Below, in pieces: positions 1 to 5,406 of a DNA stretch of 6,743 nucleotides. The position numbers and the translations under genes are program-made. This DNA is from Nitrospirota bacterium (GTDB lineage: Bacteria > Nitrospirota > Thermodesulfovibrionia > Thermodesulfovibrionales > UBA6898): the NCBI GenBank assembly GCA_021787505.1, contig JAJYLU010000104.1:1-6743 (forward strand), read 5' to 3'. Under the pieces are notes generated by a model. It did not search any database. It saw nothing but the letters and a program-made list of their open reading frames with translations, and was not told where the DNA came from. Each line of letters begins with the position of its first letter. The first letter of the stretch is position 1.

Positions 1-824
1 CTGTAGACGTTGCCTTCTTCCAAGACCCGCAGCAGCCGCATCTGAAGAAGGAGGGGCATGTCCCCGATCTCGTCGAGAAAGAGGGTACCGTTGTTCGCCA
101 TTTCGAACTTCCCTTTCCTAGTGGCGAATGCGCCGGTAAAGGCACCCTTCTCATGGCCGAAGAGCTCTCCCTCGATCAGGCTTTCCGGTATGGCCCCGCA
201 ATTCACCGGGACAAAAGGCCCGTCTGCGCGCGGACTCAGCACATGGACCGCGCGGGCGACAAGCTCCTTCCCCGTGCCTGTTTCGCCGGAGATAAGTACG
301 GTCTGCCCTGATGTCGCAATCACGGAGATGCCCGCGAGGGCACGCCGCATAGCCGGAGAGCGGAAGATGAAATAGGGCTTTGTCTTTGCAACAAGGGGCT
401 CGATAACAGCAAGGGACGTACTCCCGGTGCCGGGCCTTCCGGTGCTCGTCTCCACCATCCTCGCAAACCGTTCAGGAGCCAGGGGTTTCGGGACGTAGTC
501 ATCCACCACCATTTTGACCGATTCCAGCGACGGCTCTATCGAATCGTATTCCTGCTCAGTGAGGATGTAGAAGAGGCTGTCGGGATAATTCGATTTGTAA
601 TCCCTGACTATCCCTATGAAGCTTTCGTCCGCCAGATTCAGGGAGGCAACGATTATATGAATACGTTTGCGTGACAATAACTCCATCGCCTCCTGCGCCT
701 GGGTGGCGACATGCACCGTGGCGCCGAAATCTTCCAGAGCACGCTCCGCCGCCCGGAGGACGCGGACATCGTCGTCCAGAATAAGCATCGAGAGGCCCCT
801 GAGATCAGGCTTGTTCTGTGTCAT
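1..824 (-). CDS. Sigma-54-dependent response regulator, NtrC family, 3' end cut off by window edge
   Basis: The 274 visible residues form an N-terminal receiver domain (about 10-125) followed by a sigma-54-interacting AAA+ ATPase domain (from about 150). In the AAA+ part I see Walker A GETGTGKE (180-187), the sigma-54 contact loop GAFTGA (227-232) and Walker B with LFLDE (248-252). The rest of the ATPase domain and the expected C-terminal helix-turn-helix lie beyond the left edge. Such proteins activate transcription from -24/-12 promoters. The receiver keeps the acidic pocket (D17-D19), the switch Thr (T89) and the conserved Lys (K113), but the position expected to hold the phosphoacceptor Asp reads Ser (S61, in VASLNLAD). 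I chose the ATG at 824, with a modest AAAGG ribosome-binding site upstream; M13 would cut into the first receiver strand. No partner histidine kinase is visible. The family assignment is very secure; the target genes are unknown. Confidence 0.93.
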   Translation of the reverse strand, partial: MTQNKPDLRGLSMLILDDDVRVLRAAERALEDFGATVHVATQAQEAMELLSRKRIHIIVASLNLADESFIGIVRDYKSNYPDSLFYILTEQEYDSIEPSLESVKMVVDDYVPKPLAPERFARMVETSTGRPGTGSTSLAVIEPLVAKTKPYFIFRSPAMRRALAGISVIATSGQTVLISGETGTGKELVARAVHVLSPRADGPFVPVNCGAIPESLIEGELFGHEKGAFTGAFATRKGKFEMANNGTLFLDEIGDMPLLLQMRLLRVLEEGNVY

Positions 825-837
825 AAGATGTCGCCTT

Positions 838-918
838 TAAAAAATCTCCCCCCTCCCCTCTTTGCCAAAGAGGGGCAACTTCCCTCCCTTTAGCAAAGGG
901 AGGAAGGGAGGGATTTTA
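838..918. repeat. Two-hairpin palindromic repeat (REP/MITE-like)
   Basis: Two perfect 9-bp stems with 3-base loops lie side by side: CCCCTCTTT/AAAGAGGGG (855-863 with 867-875) and CCTCCCTTT/AAAGGGAGG (883-891 with 895-903). The pair is flanked by short inverted arms AAAATC (841-846) and GATTTT (912-917) with pyrimidine- and purine-rich stretches inside. The two hairpins look like diverged copies of one palindrome: they differ at two stem positions and both differences are compensated on the opposite arm. The element contains no convincing gene. It lies between the regulator start and its probable promoter, so it is likely transcribed as part of that leader. From memory, similar palindromes built around a CCCTTT...AAAGGG core are scattered through many bacterial genomes; copy number here cannot be seen. 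Confidence 0.75.
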
Positions 919-924
919 AAATAT

Positions 925-962
925 GTTTTCATACCTATGAACTCTTTAGTAATTATGAAAAC
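925..962. promoter_or_regulatory. Candidate operator: three TATGAA half-sites
   Basis: A perfect 9-bp inverted repeat, GTTTTCATA (925-933) and TATGAAAAC (954-962), is separated by 20 bp. A third half-site, TATGAA (936-941), makes a tight 6-2-6 palindrome with the left arm (TTCATACCTATGAA). The array sits in the divergent region between the NtrC-type regulator and the OsmC-like gene and overlaps the candidate -10 element of the regulator. It may bind a repressor or autoregulator; which protein binds is unknown. Confidence 0.4.
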
Positions 963-981
963 ACCGGCGATTGAAATGCAA
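952..981 (-). promoter_or_regulatory. Candidate sigma-70-type promoter of the NtrC-type regulator
   Basis: On the minus strand, TTGCAT (981-976) and CATAAT (957-952) are separated by 18 bp. The -10 matches the consensus at five of six positions, the -35 at three. Transcription would start near 945 and give a leader of about 120 bases that carries the palindromic repeat. The -10 overlaps the right TATGAA half-site, which suggests control at this point. The match is modest and is inferred from sequence only. Confidence 0.35.
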
Positions 982-1032
982 GTCTTTCCCACGGCCGTTG
1001 CGCACCGTCCCGCAAAATATTCGTCCTCTCTG

Positions 1033-1041
1033 TGGTATTAT
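1033..1041 (+). promoter_or_regulatory. Extended -10 promoter of the OsmC-like gene
   Basis: TGGTATTAT matches the extended -10 form TGnTATAAT with one mismatch. No good -35 lies at the right distance, as is common for extended -10 promoters. Transcription would start near 1048 and give a leader of about 35 bases before the ribosome-binding site and the GTG start. Confidence 0.4.
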
Positions 1042-1070
1042 ATTTTTCGACGTGTATCGATATCTGCGAT

Positions 1071-1077
1071 AAGGAGG
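1071..1077 (+). promoter_or_regulatory. Strong ribosome-binding site that fixes the GTG start at 1083
   Basis: AAGGAGG lies five bases before the GTG at 1083-1085. This nearly perfect Shine-Dalgarno sequence favours the GTG over the earlier in-frame GTG at 1032, which overlaps the candidate -10 element and would add about 17 residues without similarity to the family. Confidence 0.8.
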
Positions 1078-1082
1078 TCAGA

Positions 1083-1559
1083 GTGAGCAAAGCGGAAGAT
1101 AAAGATGTTGCATCGCTGGAGGAATCCCTCGAAGGATACAAGGGAAAGATCATGCCCGTAAACAAGGGCAGTTTGACATGGGACAAGGACCTGATATTCG
1201 TTGCCCGGACTCAGCGGGGCTACGAGATCGAGTTCGACGCAGCGGCACAATGGGGCTGCATCCCGACCGAAAGCCTCCTGCTGAGCGTTGCGGGATGTAT
1301 GGCCATCGACGCGGTCTCCTTCCTGCAAAAGATGAAATGCGTGATCTCGAAGTTCAAGATGGATATAGCCGGCGAAAGGAACCCAACCCCGCCGCAGTAC
1401 TACAAGAAAATCGATATGACCATCCATATCTCAGGGGAGAACATAACCCCGAAGAAGATGGAGCGGGTCATCTCGCTCTCACAGGAAAAGTACTGCTCGG
1501 TATACCATTCCCTGCGCAAAGACCTCGATGTAAAAGTAAGCTACGTAATCGAGGAATGA
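1083..1559 (+). CDS. OsmC/YhfA-family protein
   Basis: The predicted protein has 158 residues, a usual length for the OsmC fold. OsmC and Ohr members reduce organic or lipid hydroperoxides in the cytoplasm with two cysteines. Here the helix segment SLLLSVAGCMAID carries C72 and the later segment EKYCSVYHSL carries C138, the two expected positions. KYCSV in particular recalls the YhfA branch, whose substrate is less clear than that of Ohr. Two further cysteines (C59, C86) are present. No signal peptide or membrane helix is seen, so it is probably cytoplasmic. The start is a GTG after a strong AAGGAGG. The gene stands alone, divergent from the NtrC-type regulator and convergent with the cytochrome gene, four bases away stop to stop. 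Family membership is secure; a role in peroxide defence is inferred. Confidence 0.88.
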   Translation: MSKAEDKDVASLEESLEGYKGKIMPVNKGSLTWDKDLIFVARTQRGYEIEFDAAAQWGCIPTESLLLSVAGCMAIDAVSFLQKMKCVISKFKMDIAGERNPTPPQYYKKIDMTIHISGENITPKKMERVISLSQEKYCSVYHSLRKDLDVKVSYVIEE

Positions 1560-1563
1560 TGTC

Positions 1564-2454
1564 TTAATAGATAAACGTCGCGGGGTCTCTGAACTCGTGG
1601 CAGCGGCTGCAGAGGCCCCTCGCCTCTTTCCTGTCCACGTTCCAGGTGTGCGCCTTGTGGCAGTCGAGGCAGTTCAGGTTCGCCTTTTCCATATGGAGGT
1701 TGTGCTGTCCCACCCTGGCCTCGCTCCCGTGACAGTTCTTCAGACAGTCCTGGCTCGAGGGCTTTATCTTGCCGTGCGGATGATGACAATCGAAGCACCT
1801 CAGCGAGGACATCGTCCCCTTCGTCGGGATGTTCTTGTGGCACGTAAGGCATCTGCCCAGAGGTATCATCTTCGGCGTCTTTTCGCCGTAACTGTGGCAT
1901 TTCAGACAGGAAAGTCCCTCCATGCCCATGCCGTGAATCACTTTGTCTTTGTGGCAGCCCGAACATGCCTGCTCGTTTGGTTTGAAGTTGTGGCTGCTGC
2001 CGGTATGGCACTGGCTGCAGCTGATATGCTGCATAAACACGTGCCTCGCATGTCCGTATGAATTGCTCAACGTTACCGAACCCTGCTCCGCGTCGGAGAG
2101 ATGGCAGTCCTTGCAGGCGTTCCAGGGAGAGATGCGGCCGTGGGTCTGCTTGGTCGTCCTCTCGGTTCCCTTTACCACATAGGAAATGAGCATCTTGTTC
2201 TCCTCGAGCATGCTCATCTGATGGCATCTTTGACAGGGGAAATCCCTGTGCTTGCTCATCTGCCACGTCTTGAACGCCTCCTGCATCATGTGACAGTTTG
2301 TGCAGAACTGCGGGTCATCTTTCGTATATTTATAATAGCGGAACCCGACGACCCCGCCCGTCATCGTCAACAGCAGGAGGAGAAAGACGATCGCCTTTTG
2401 GTTTTCCTCGATGAAGGTCTGGCAGAATGAAGAGAGAGGGTTTTTCTTAGGCAT
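1564..2454 (-). CDS. NapC/NrfH-like membrane-anchored multiheme cytochrome c (10-11 hemes)
   Basis: This 296-residue protein starts with a short cytoplasmic tail and one hydrophobic helix (about 20-38) that acts as an uncleaved anchor; the rest should be periplasmic. CXXCH heme sites start at C51, C74, C114, C146, C164, C183, C202, C220, C262 and C282. A further CX3CH (CLKNCH) sits at 237-242. Twelve other histidines are available as distal ligands. The first site, CTNCHMM, has Met two residues after the heme His (M57), as in NrfH, where that Met ligates heme 1, so the N-terminal part resembles the quinol-oxidising NapC/NirT/NrfH family. The protein has far more hemes than the usual four. It probably takes electrons from menaquinol to a periplasmic or outer acceptor, which is not encoded nearby. 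TGA lies two codons before the ATG, so no longer start exists; the GAGGA before it is too close to be an ideal ribosome-binding site. Confidence 0.9.
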   Translation of the reverse strand: MPKKNPLSSFCQTFIEENQKAIVFLLLLLTMTGGVVGFRYYKYTKDDPQFCTNCHMMQEAFKTWQMSKHRDFPCQRCHQMSMLEENKMLISYVVKGTERTTKQTHGRISPWNACKDCHLSDAEQGSVTLSNSYGHARHVFMQHISCSQCHTGSSHNFKPNEQACSGCHKDKVIHGMGMEGLSCLKCHSYGEKTPKMIPLGRCLTCHKNIPTKGTMSSLRCFDCHHPHGKIKPSSQDCLKNCHGSEARVGQHNLHMEKANLNCLDCHKAHTWNVDRKEARGLCSRCHEFRDPATFIY

Positions 2455-2670
2455 TCCTCAGAAACGGCGCCCCTTCCCCGACATCGGCACATTGTCGGGC
2501 CTTCCCGCTCGTACAGCTGTCTGTGTGAGACTGCAGCCCATCTTCTTTCCTCGCCTCTATAGGAGAGATCTTTCCCCTTCTTCGAGGGGCTTTTAGAGCA
2601 TTCGCCGGCTATGCGGCAATTCGCTTCGCTCCCGCGGGCAAAATAGCTCATCTTCGCCCGACCGGGACCA
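2455..2670 (-). promoter_or_regulatory. Structured leader region upstream of the cytochrome gene
   Basis: This stretch has no convincing gene. On the minus strand it holds CGGGC/GCCCG (2660-2656 with 2639-2635, 16-base loop), GCCG/CGGC with a 6-base loop (2617-2604) enclosed by GAGC/GCTC (2631-2628 with 2599-2596), AGGGG/CCCCT arms in either orientation (2574-2589), and a 7-bp hairpin near the start codon (2477-2499). With the candidate promoter at 2676-2704 it would form a leader of about 215 bases. I do not recognise a known riboswitch class in it. It could regulate translation or be a remnant of dispersed repeats. Confidence 0.4.
2477..2499 (-). promoter_or_regulatory. Hairpin 22 bases before the cytochrome start codon
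   Basis: CCCGACA and TGTCGGG form a perfect 7-bp stem around a 9-base loop. The hairpin lies just upstream of a GGGG-rich stretch and the weak ribosome-binding site of the cytochrome gene, where it could affect ribosome access. Because the stem is symmetrical it forms on either strand. Function is inferred. Confidence 0.4.
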
Positions 2671-2675
2671 CTTTT

Positions 2676-2704
2676 ATTATAACATCCCTCACAAGCCCGT
2701 TGAA
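2676..2704 (-). promoter_or_regulatory. Candidate extended -10 promoter of the cytochrome gene
   Basis: On the minus strand TGTTATAAT (2684-2676) is an exact TGnTATAAT extended -10. A poor -35, TTCAAC (2704-2699), lies 17 bp upstream. It falls between the small membrane-protein gene and the cytochrome, so the cytochrome can be transcribed separately from rho. Confidence 0.45.
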
Positions 2705-2745
2705 ACTAGGCACGCCCTCGGAACTGGGGACTCTTTGAACTGCCG

Positions 2746-3045
2746 CTAACTGCTCAGGAAACTGAAAAATTTGTAGAGAAAGAAAGAGAAGATAAAACCG
2801 ATAAAGGCACCGAAGGCTGCAAGGATCGCGAGTACGACAACGAACAGGAGGTTCACTATTACGCTATGTACGGTGACCCCGAGATGGAGAAAGGTATTTA
2901 CGTCCTTTGCTATCGCGTCGCGCCAGGTGCCCTGCAGGGTGTTCGCCAACAGTACATCCATCAAAAGCGATATCGCAACGCTGATGATCCCGCCGAATAT
3001 CGCGCCGAAAAGAAGAAACTTCTTGGCCCTTCTTCGGTCCTCCAT
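2746..3045 (-). CDS. Small membrane protein of unknown function, coupled to rho
   Basis: I do not recognise a named family. The 99 residues begin with a basic tail (EDRRRAKK), which predicts a cytoplasmic N-terminus. A first hydrophobic segment spans about 10-34, a short amphipathic linker with TWRDAIAKD about 40-49, and a long hydrophobic stretch about 57-93 that could be one long helix or two. Small-residue patches (GAIFGG at 14-19, FGAFIG at 78-83) could pack helices. Its ATG lies three bases after the rho stop codon; a TTG directly before it is an alternative start. No separate ribosome-binding site is visible, only rho codons, so translation is probably coupled to rho. A link with transcription termination is not implied by this arrangement. 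The reading frame is open and clearly membrane-like, so I think it is real. Confidence 0.75.
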   Translation of the reverse strand: MEDRRRAKKFLLFGAIFGGIISVAISLLMDVLLANTLQGTWRDAIAKDVNTFLHLGVTVHSVIVNLLFVVVLAILAAFGAFIGFIFSFFLYKFFSFLSS

Positions 3046-3048
3046 CAA

Positions 3049-4308
3049 TTATTTGTTCATCAAATCGAGGAAGTCCTTGTTGCTCTTCGTACCGGTAAGC
3101 TTGCCCAGCAGGAACTCCATACTTTCGACGGTATTGAGCGGGTTGAGGACCTTTCGCAGTATCCACATCTTATTGAGGACATCCCGGTCGACAAGGAGTT
3201 CTTCCTTCCTCGTTCCGGAGGCGTTGATGTCGATCGTCGGGAATATCCTCTTGTCGACCAGCTTCCTGTCGAGATGGAGTTCCATATTGCCGGTGCCCTT
3301 GAATTCTTCGAATATGACATCGTCCATCCTGCTTCCCGTGTCCACGAGCGCCGTGGCCAGGATCGACAGGCTTCCGCCGGTTTCGATGTTTCTCGCCGCG
3401 CCGAAGAACCGCTTCGGCTTCTGGAGCGCGTTGGAATCGAGACCGCCCGAAAGGACCTTGCCGCTCGTCGGCATGATCGCATTATAGGCCCTGGCGAGCC
3501 TGGTAATACTATCGAGGAGGATGACGACGTTCTTTCTGCTCTCCACAAGGCGCTTCGCCCGTTCGATCACCATCTCCGACACCTGGCAGTGCCTCTGCGG
3601 AGGCTCATCGAAGGTGGAGCTTATTATTTCTGCGGTATTTACCTGGCGTTTCCAGTCGGTCACCTCTTCCGGACGCTCATCGATGAGCAGGATAATGAGG
3701 TGAATGTCCCTGTGGTTTTTCTTGATCGCCTTGGCGATCGACTGAAGGAGCATCGTCTTTCCGGTGCGCGGCGCGGCAACGATCATCCCCCTCTGCCCCA
3801 TGCCGACCGGGGTGATGAATTCCATCACTCGCGTCGAATAATCCGTAGAGTCGTATTCAAGCTTGATCCTCTCCGTGGGGTAGTATGGGATAAGGTTATC
3901 GAAAAGCGGTCTTTTTACATTTTCCTCGGGCGATTCGTGGTTGATCGCCTCGACCTTGAGCAGGGCAAAATATCTCTCGCTTTCCTTCGGCGGTCTTATC
4001 TGGCCGGACACGAGATCGCCCGTCCTGAGGTTGAACCTCCTGATCTGGGACGGCGAGACATAGATATCGTCGGGGCCCGGAAGATAGCTGTAGTCCGGGG
4101 ACCTCAAAAATCCGAATCCGTCGGGAAGAATTTCCAGGACCCCCGCAGAAAACACGTTCCCCGTCTTTTCAGCCTGGGCCTGCAGGATCGCGAAGATAAG
4201 GTCCTGCTTACGCAAGCCGGCGGCGCCCTCGACCTTCAGCTCTTTGGCCACGTCGGTAAGCTCGTCGATAGTCTTTTCTTTTAATTCGGAAATCGAGATA
4301 TTGCCCAT
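3049..4308 (-). CDS. rho: Transcription termination factor Rho
   Basis: Rho is the hexameric RNA-dependent ATPase that ends transcription at Rho-dependent terminators in the cytoplasm. The 419 residues match the length of E. coli Rho, with no insertion in the RNA-binding domain. The order is an N-terminal helical bundle (about 1-48), a cold-shock-like RNA-binding domain with RNP1-type DGFGFLR (63-69), and the ATPase core. The core has Walker A AAPRTGKT (178-185), LLIDERPEE (207-215) with the catalytic Glu region, Walker B VVILLD (261-266), the Q-loop [10 protein letters not shown] (286-295) and the R-loop GTGNMEL (338-344). Most Rho proteins have two prolines before the K/R of Walker A; here the first is Ala (A179). 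GAGGAG lies six bases before the ATG. rpmE, a frequent neighbour of rho, is not in the window. Confidence 0.98.
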   Translation of the reverse strand: MGNISISELKEKTIDELTDVAKELKVEGAAGLRKQDLIFAILQAQAEKTGNVFSAGVLEILPDGFGFLRSPDYSYLPGPDDIYVSPSQIRRFNLRTGDLVSGQIRPPKESERYFALLKVEAINHESPEENVKRPLFDNLIPYYPTERIKLEYDSTDYSTRVMEFITPVGMGQRGMIVAAPRTGKTMLLQSIAKAIKKNHRDIHLIILLIDERPEEVTDWKRQVNTAEIISSTFDEPPQRHCQVSEMVIERAKRLVESRKNVVILLDSITRLARAYNAIMPTSGKVLSGGLDSNALQKPKRFFGAARNIETGGSLSILATALVDTGSRMDDVIFEEFKGTGNMELHLDRKLVDKRIFPTIDINASGTRKEELLVDRDVLNKMWILRKVLNPLNTVESMEFLLGKLTGTKSNKDFLDLMNK

Positions 4309-4380
4309 GCTATGCTCCTCATTTGGGTTTACTTTAAGGATATAAATTTCCCGGAAGGTTTTTGCCTATCCATGTGGGAT

Positions 4381-4409
4381 TTGTTAATTCAAGAAGAACT
4401 CTTAATAAT
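4381..4409 (+). promoter_or_regulatory. Candidate promoter of mqnB
   Basis: TTGTTA (4381-4386) and AATAAT (4404-4409) are separated by 17 bp; four and five of six bases match the consensus. Transcription would start about 100 bases before the mqnB ATG. The surrounding divergent region, 4309-4517, is clearly more AT-rich than the genes around it and holds no gene I can support. Confidence 0.35.
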
Positions 4410-4420
4410 AATCCTAACAT

Positions 4421-4450
4421 AAATTACAGGAAAAGAAATACCTTTGTCAA
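4421..4450 (-). promoter_or_regulatory. Candidate promoter of rho
   Basis: On the minus strand a perfect TTGACA (4450-4445) is followed after 18 bp by TAATTT (4426-4421), a poor -10. The rho leader would be about 105 bases, room for the self-regulation known for rho genes in other bacteria, though no specific structure is seen. This candidate lies next to the mqnB candidate on the opposite strand. Confidence 0.35.
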
Positions 4451-4517
4451 TACCAATCAGTAATAAAGTTGAACCGCGTCGTCCACTGTGTTAGACTCCA
4501 ATTCGGGAAAGGGCGAT

Positions 4518-5267
4518 ATGTCATATCCGACGATACGCGGAAGAAAACCGATCGGCATGATGGTAGCGGTGCAGGCCGAAGGCAACCTCGTCGCAGGGCA
4601 ACTGAAGGCAGCCGCCAAGCGATCCACTGGCCCGATTGAGTTCCGGACCGGGGCAATCAATGACACGCCTGTCGTATATTCCATGTCCGGCCTGGGGAAA
4701 ACAAACGCTGCCCACTGTGCAACCTCGCTCATCCTGAATTTCGCCCCTTCCATCGTGATTAACTTCGGCATAGGCGGAGCATACCCGGCCTCGGGGCTGA
4801 TGCCGGGTGACATCGCAGTAGCAACGAAAGAGGTTTATGCGGATGAGGGAGTGTTGCTTGAGGACGGCCTTCATCCGCTCGAATGCATCGGGGTCCCTCT
4901 TTTTAAGACCGCCAGGCGCAAGTGTTACAACGAATTCCCGCTTGATACCCGTCTTGGGAGAAAGATGCTCAATGTGGCCCGGTCAGTCGGGATGAAGGCC
5001 TCGGCCGGTATCTTTGCAACGGTGTCGGCCTGCTCAGGGACGAAACAGAGGGCGGCTGAGCTTTCTGCACGATTCGGAGCGATTTGCGAAAATATGGAGG
5101 GCGCTGCGGTTGCACACGTCTGCGTGCTTTACGGCATTCCTTGCATCGAGATCAGGGGCATCAGCAATATCGTTGAGGCAAGAGACACCTCGAAATGGGA
5201 CATTCCGCTGGCCTCTGAAAACTGTCAGCGGGCGGTGATCGCATTCCTGAACAATATCGATCTGTAG
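4518..5267 (+). CDS. mqnB: Futalosine hydrolase (menaquinone biosynthesis)
   Basis: MqnB cleaves futalosine to hypoxanthine and dehypoxanthine futalosine in the cytoplasmic futalosine pathway to menaquinone. The 249 residues have the nucleoside-phosphorylase/MTAN fold: SGLGKTNAAH (57-66), NFGIGGAY (82-89), GDIAVATKEVYADEGV (97-112), ENMEGAAVAH (191-200), which supplies the ribose-binding Met and Glu, and IRGISNIVEARD (212-223). The combination of ADEGV and RGISN...RD...W fits MqnB better than MTA/SAH nucleosidase, and mqnD two genes downstream supports this. I chose the ATG at 4518, preceded by GGGAAAGGG with four bases of spacing; an in-frame GTG at 4488 would add ten residues of no evident value. 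The gene diverges from rho. Confidence 0.88.
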   Translation: MSYPTIRGRKPIGMMVAVQAEGNLVAGQLKAAAKRSTGPIEFRTGAINDTPVVYSMSGLGKTNAAHCATSLILNFAPSIVINFGIGGAYPASGLMPGDIAVATKEVYADEGVLLEDGLHPLECIGVPLFKTARRKCYNEFPLDTRLGRKMLNVARSVGMKASAGIFATVSACSGTKQRAAELSARFGAICENMEGAAVAHVCVLYGIPCIEIRGISNIVEARDTSKWDIPLASENCQRAVIAFLNNIDL

Positions 5268-5355
5268 CCGGCCGCGTCAAGACTTTCAGGGATGCTAAAA
5301 AATCTTTTTGTTCCGCGATATTGGCGCCATTTTCATAATAAGACGATTTATTTAT

Positions 5356-5364
5356 TGGTATAAT
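5356..5364 (+). promoter_or_regulatory. Extended -10 promoter before the small cysteine-rich gene and mqnD
   Basis: TGGTATAAT is an exact match to the extended -10 consensus, with no good -35 upstream. Transcription would start near 5371. That places the in-frame ATG at 5365 at or before the transcript start and so favours the TTG at 5407 as start codon. It gives mqnD a promoter independent of mqnB. Confidence 0.55.
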
Positions 5365-5406
5365 ATGATTAGGTCTATATGGCTAAAACAGCAAAGGGAA
5401 AGTGTA

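Noticed and set aside
711..1086. Short plus-strand open frames running through the palindromic repeat.
   Set aside because: They consist of translated repeat and antisense regulator sequence; the OsmC-like gene starts at 1083 with a strong ribosome-binding site.
1541..2266. Long alternative minus frame, and plus-strand frames at 1597-2061, over the cytochrome gene.
   Set aside because: They overlap the heme-motif frame fully; their translations are low in complexity and show no family features.
2574..2594. Plus-strand intrinsic terminator: 5-bp CCCCT/AGGGG hairpin followed by CTTTT.
   Set aside because: The stem is short, the T-run is four bases and no plus-strand gene ends nearby.
2367..2651. 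A 94-codon minus-strand frame covering the cytochrome leader.
   Set aside because: It overlaps the start of the cytochrome in another frame, translates palindromic DNA and has no recognisable domain.
2455..2670. c-di-GMP (GEMM) riboswitch before the cytochrome.
   Set aside because: Considered because such switches precede cytochrome genes in Geobacter, but I could not find the conserved aptamer core on either strand.
2866..4284. A 472-codon open frame on the plus strand, antisense to rho.
   Set aside because: It is the mirror of the rho gene, whose motifs are complete. The translation is rich in Arg, Asp and Glu without any recognisable domain, and it has no ribosome-binding site; a codon-use shadow explains it.
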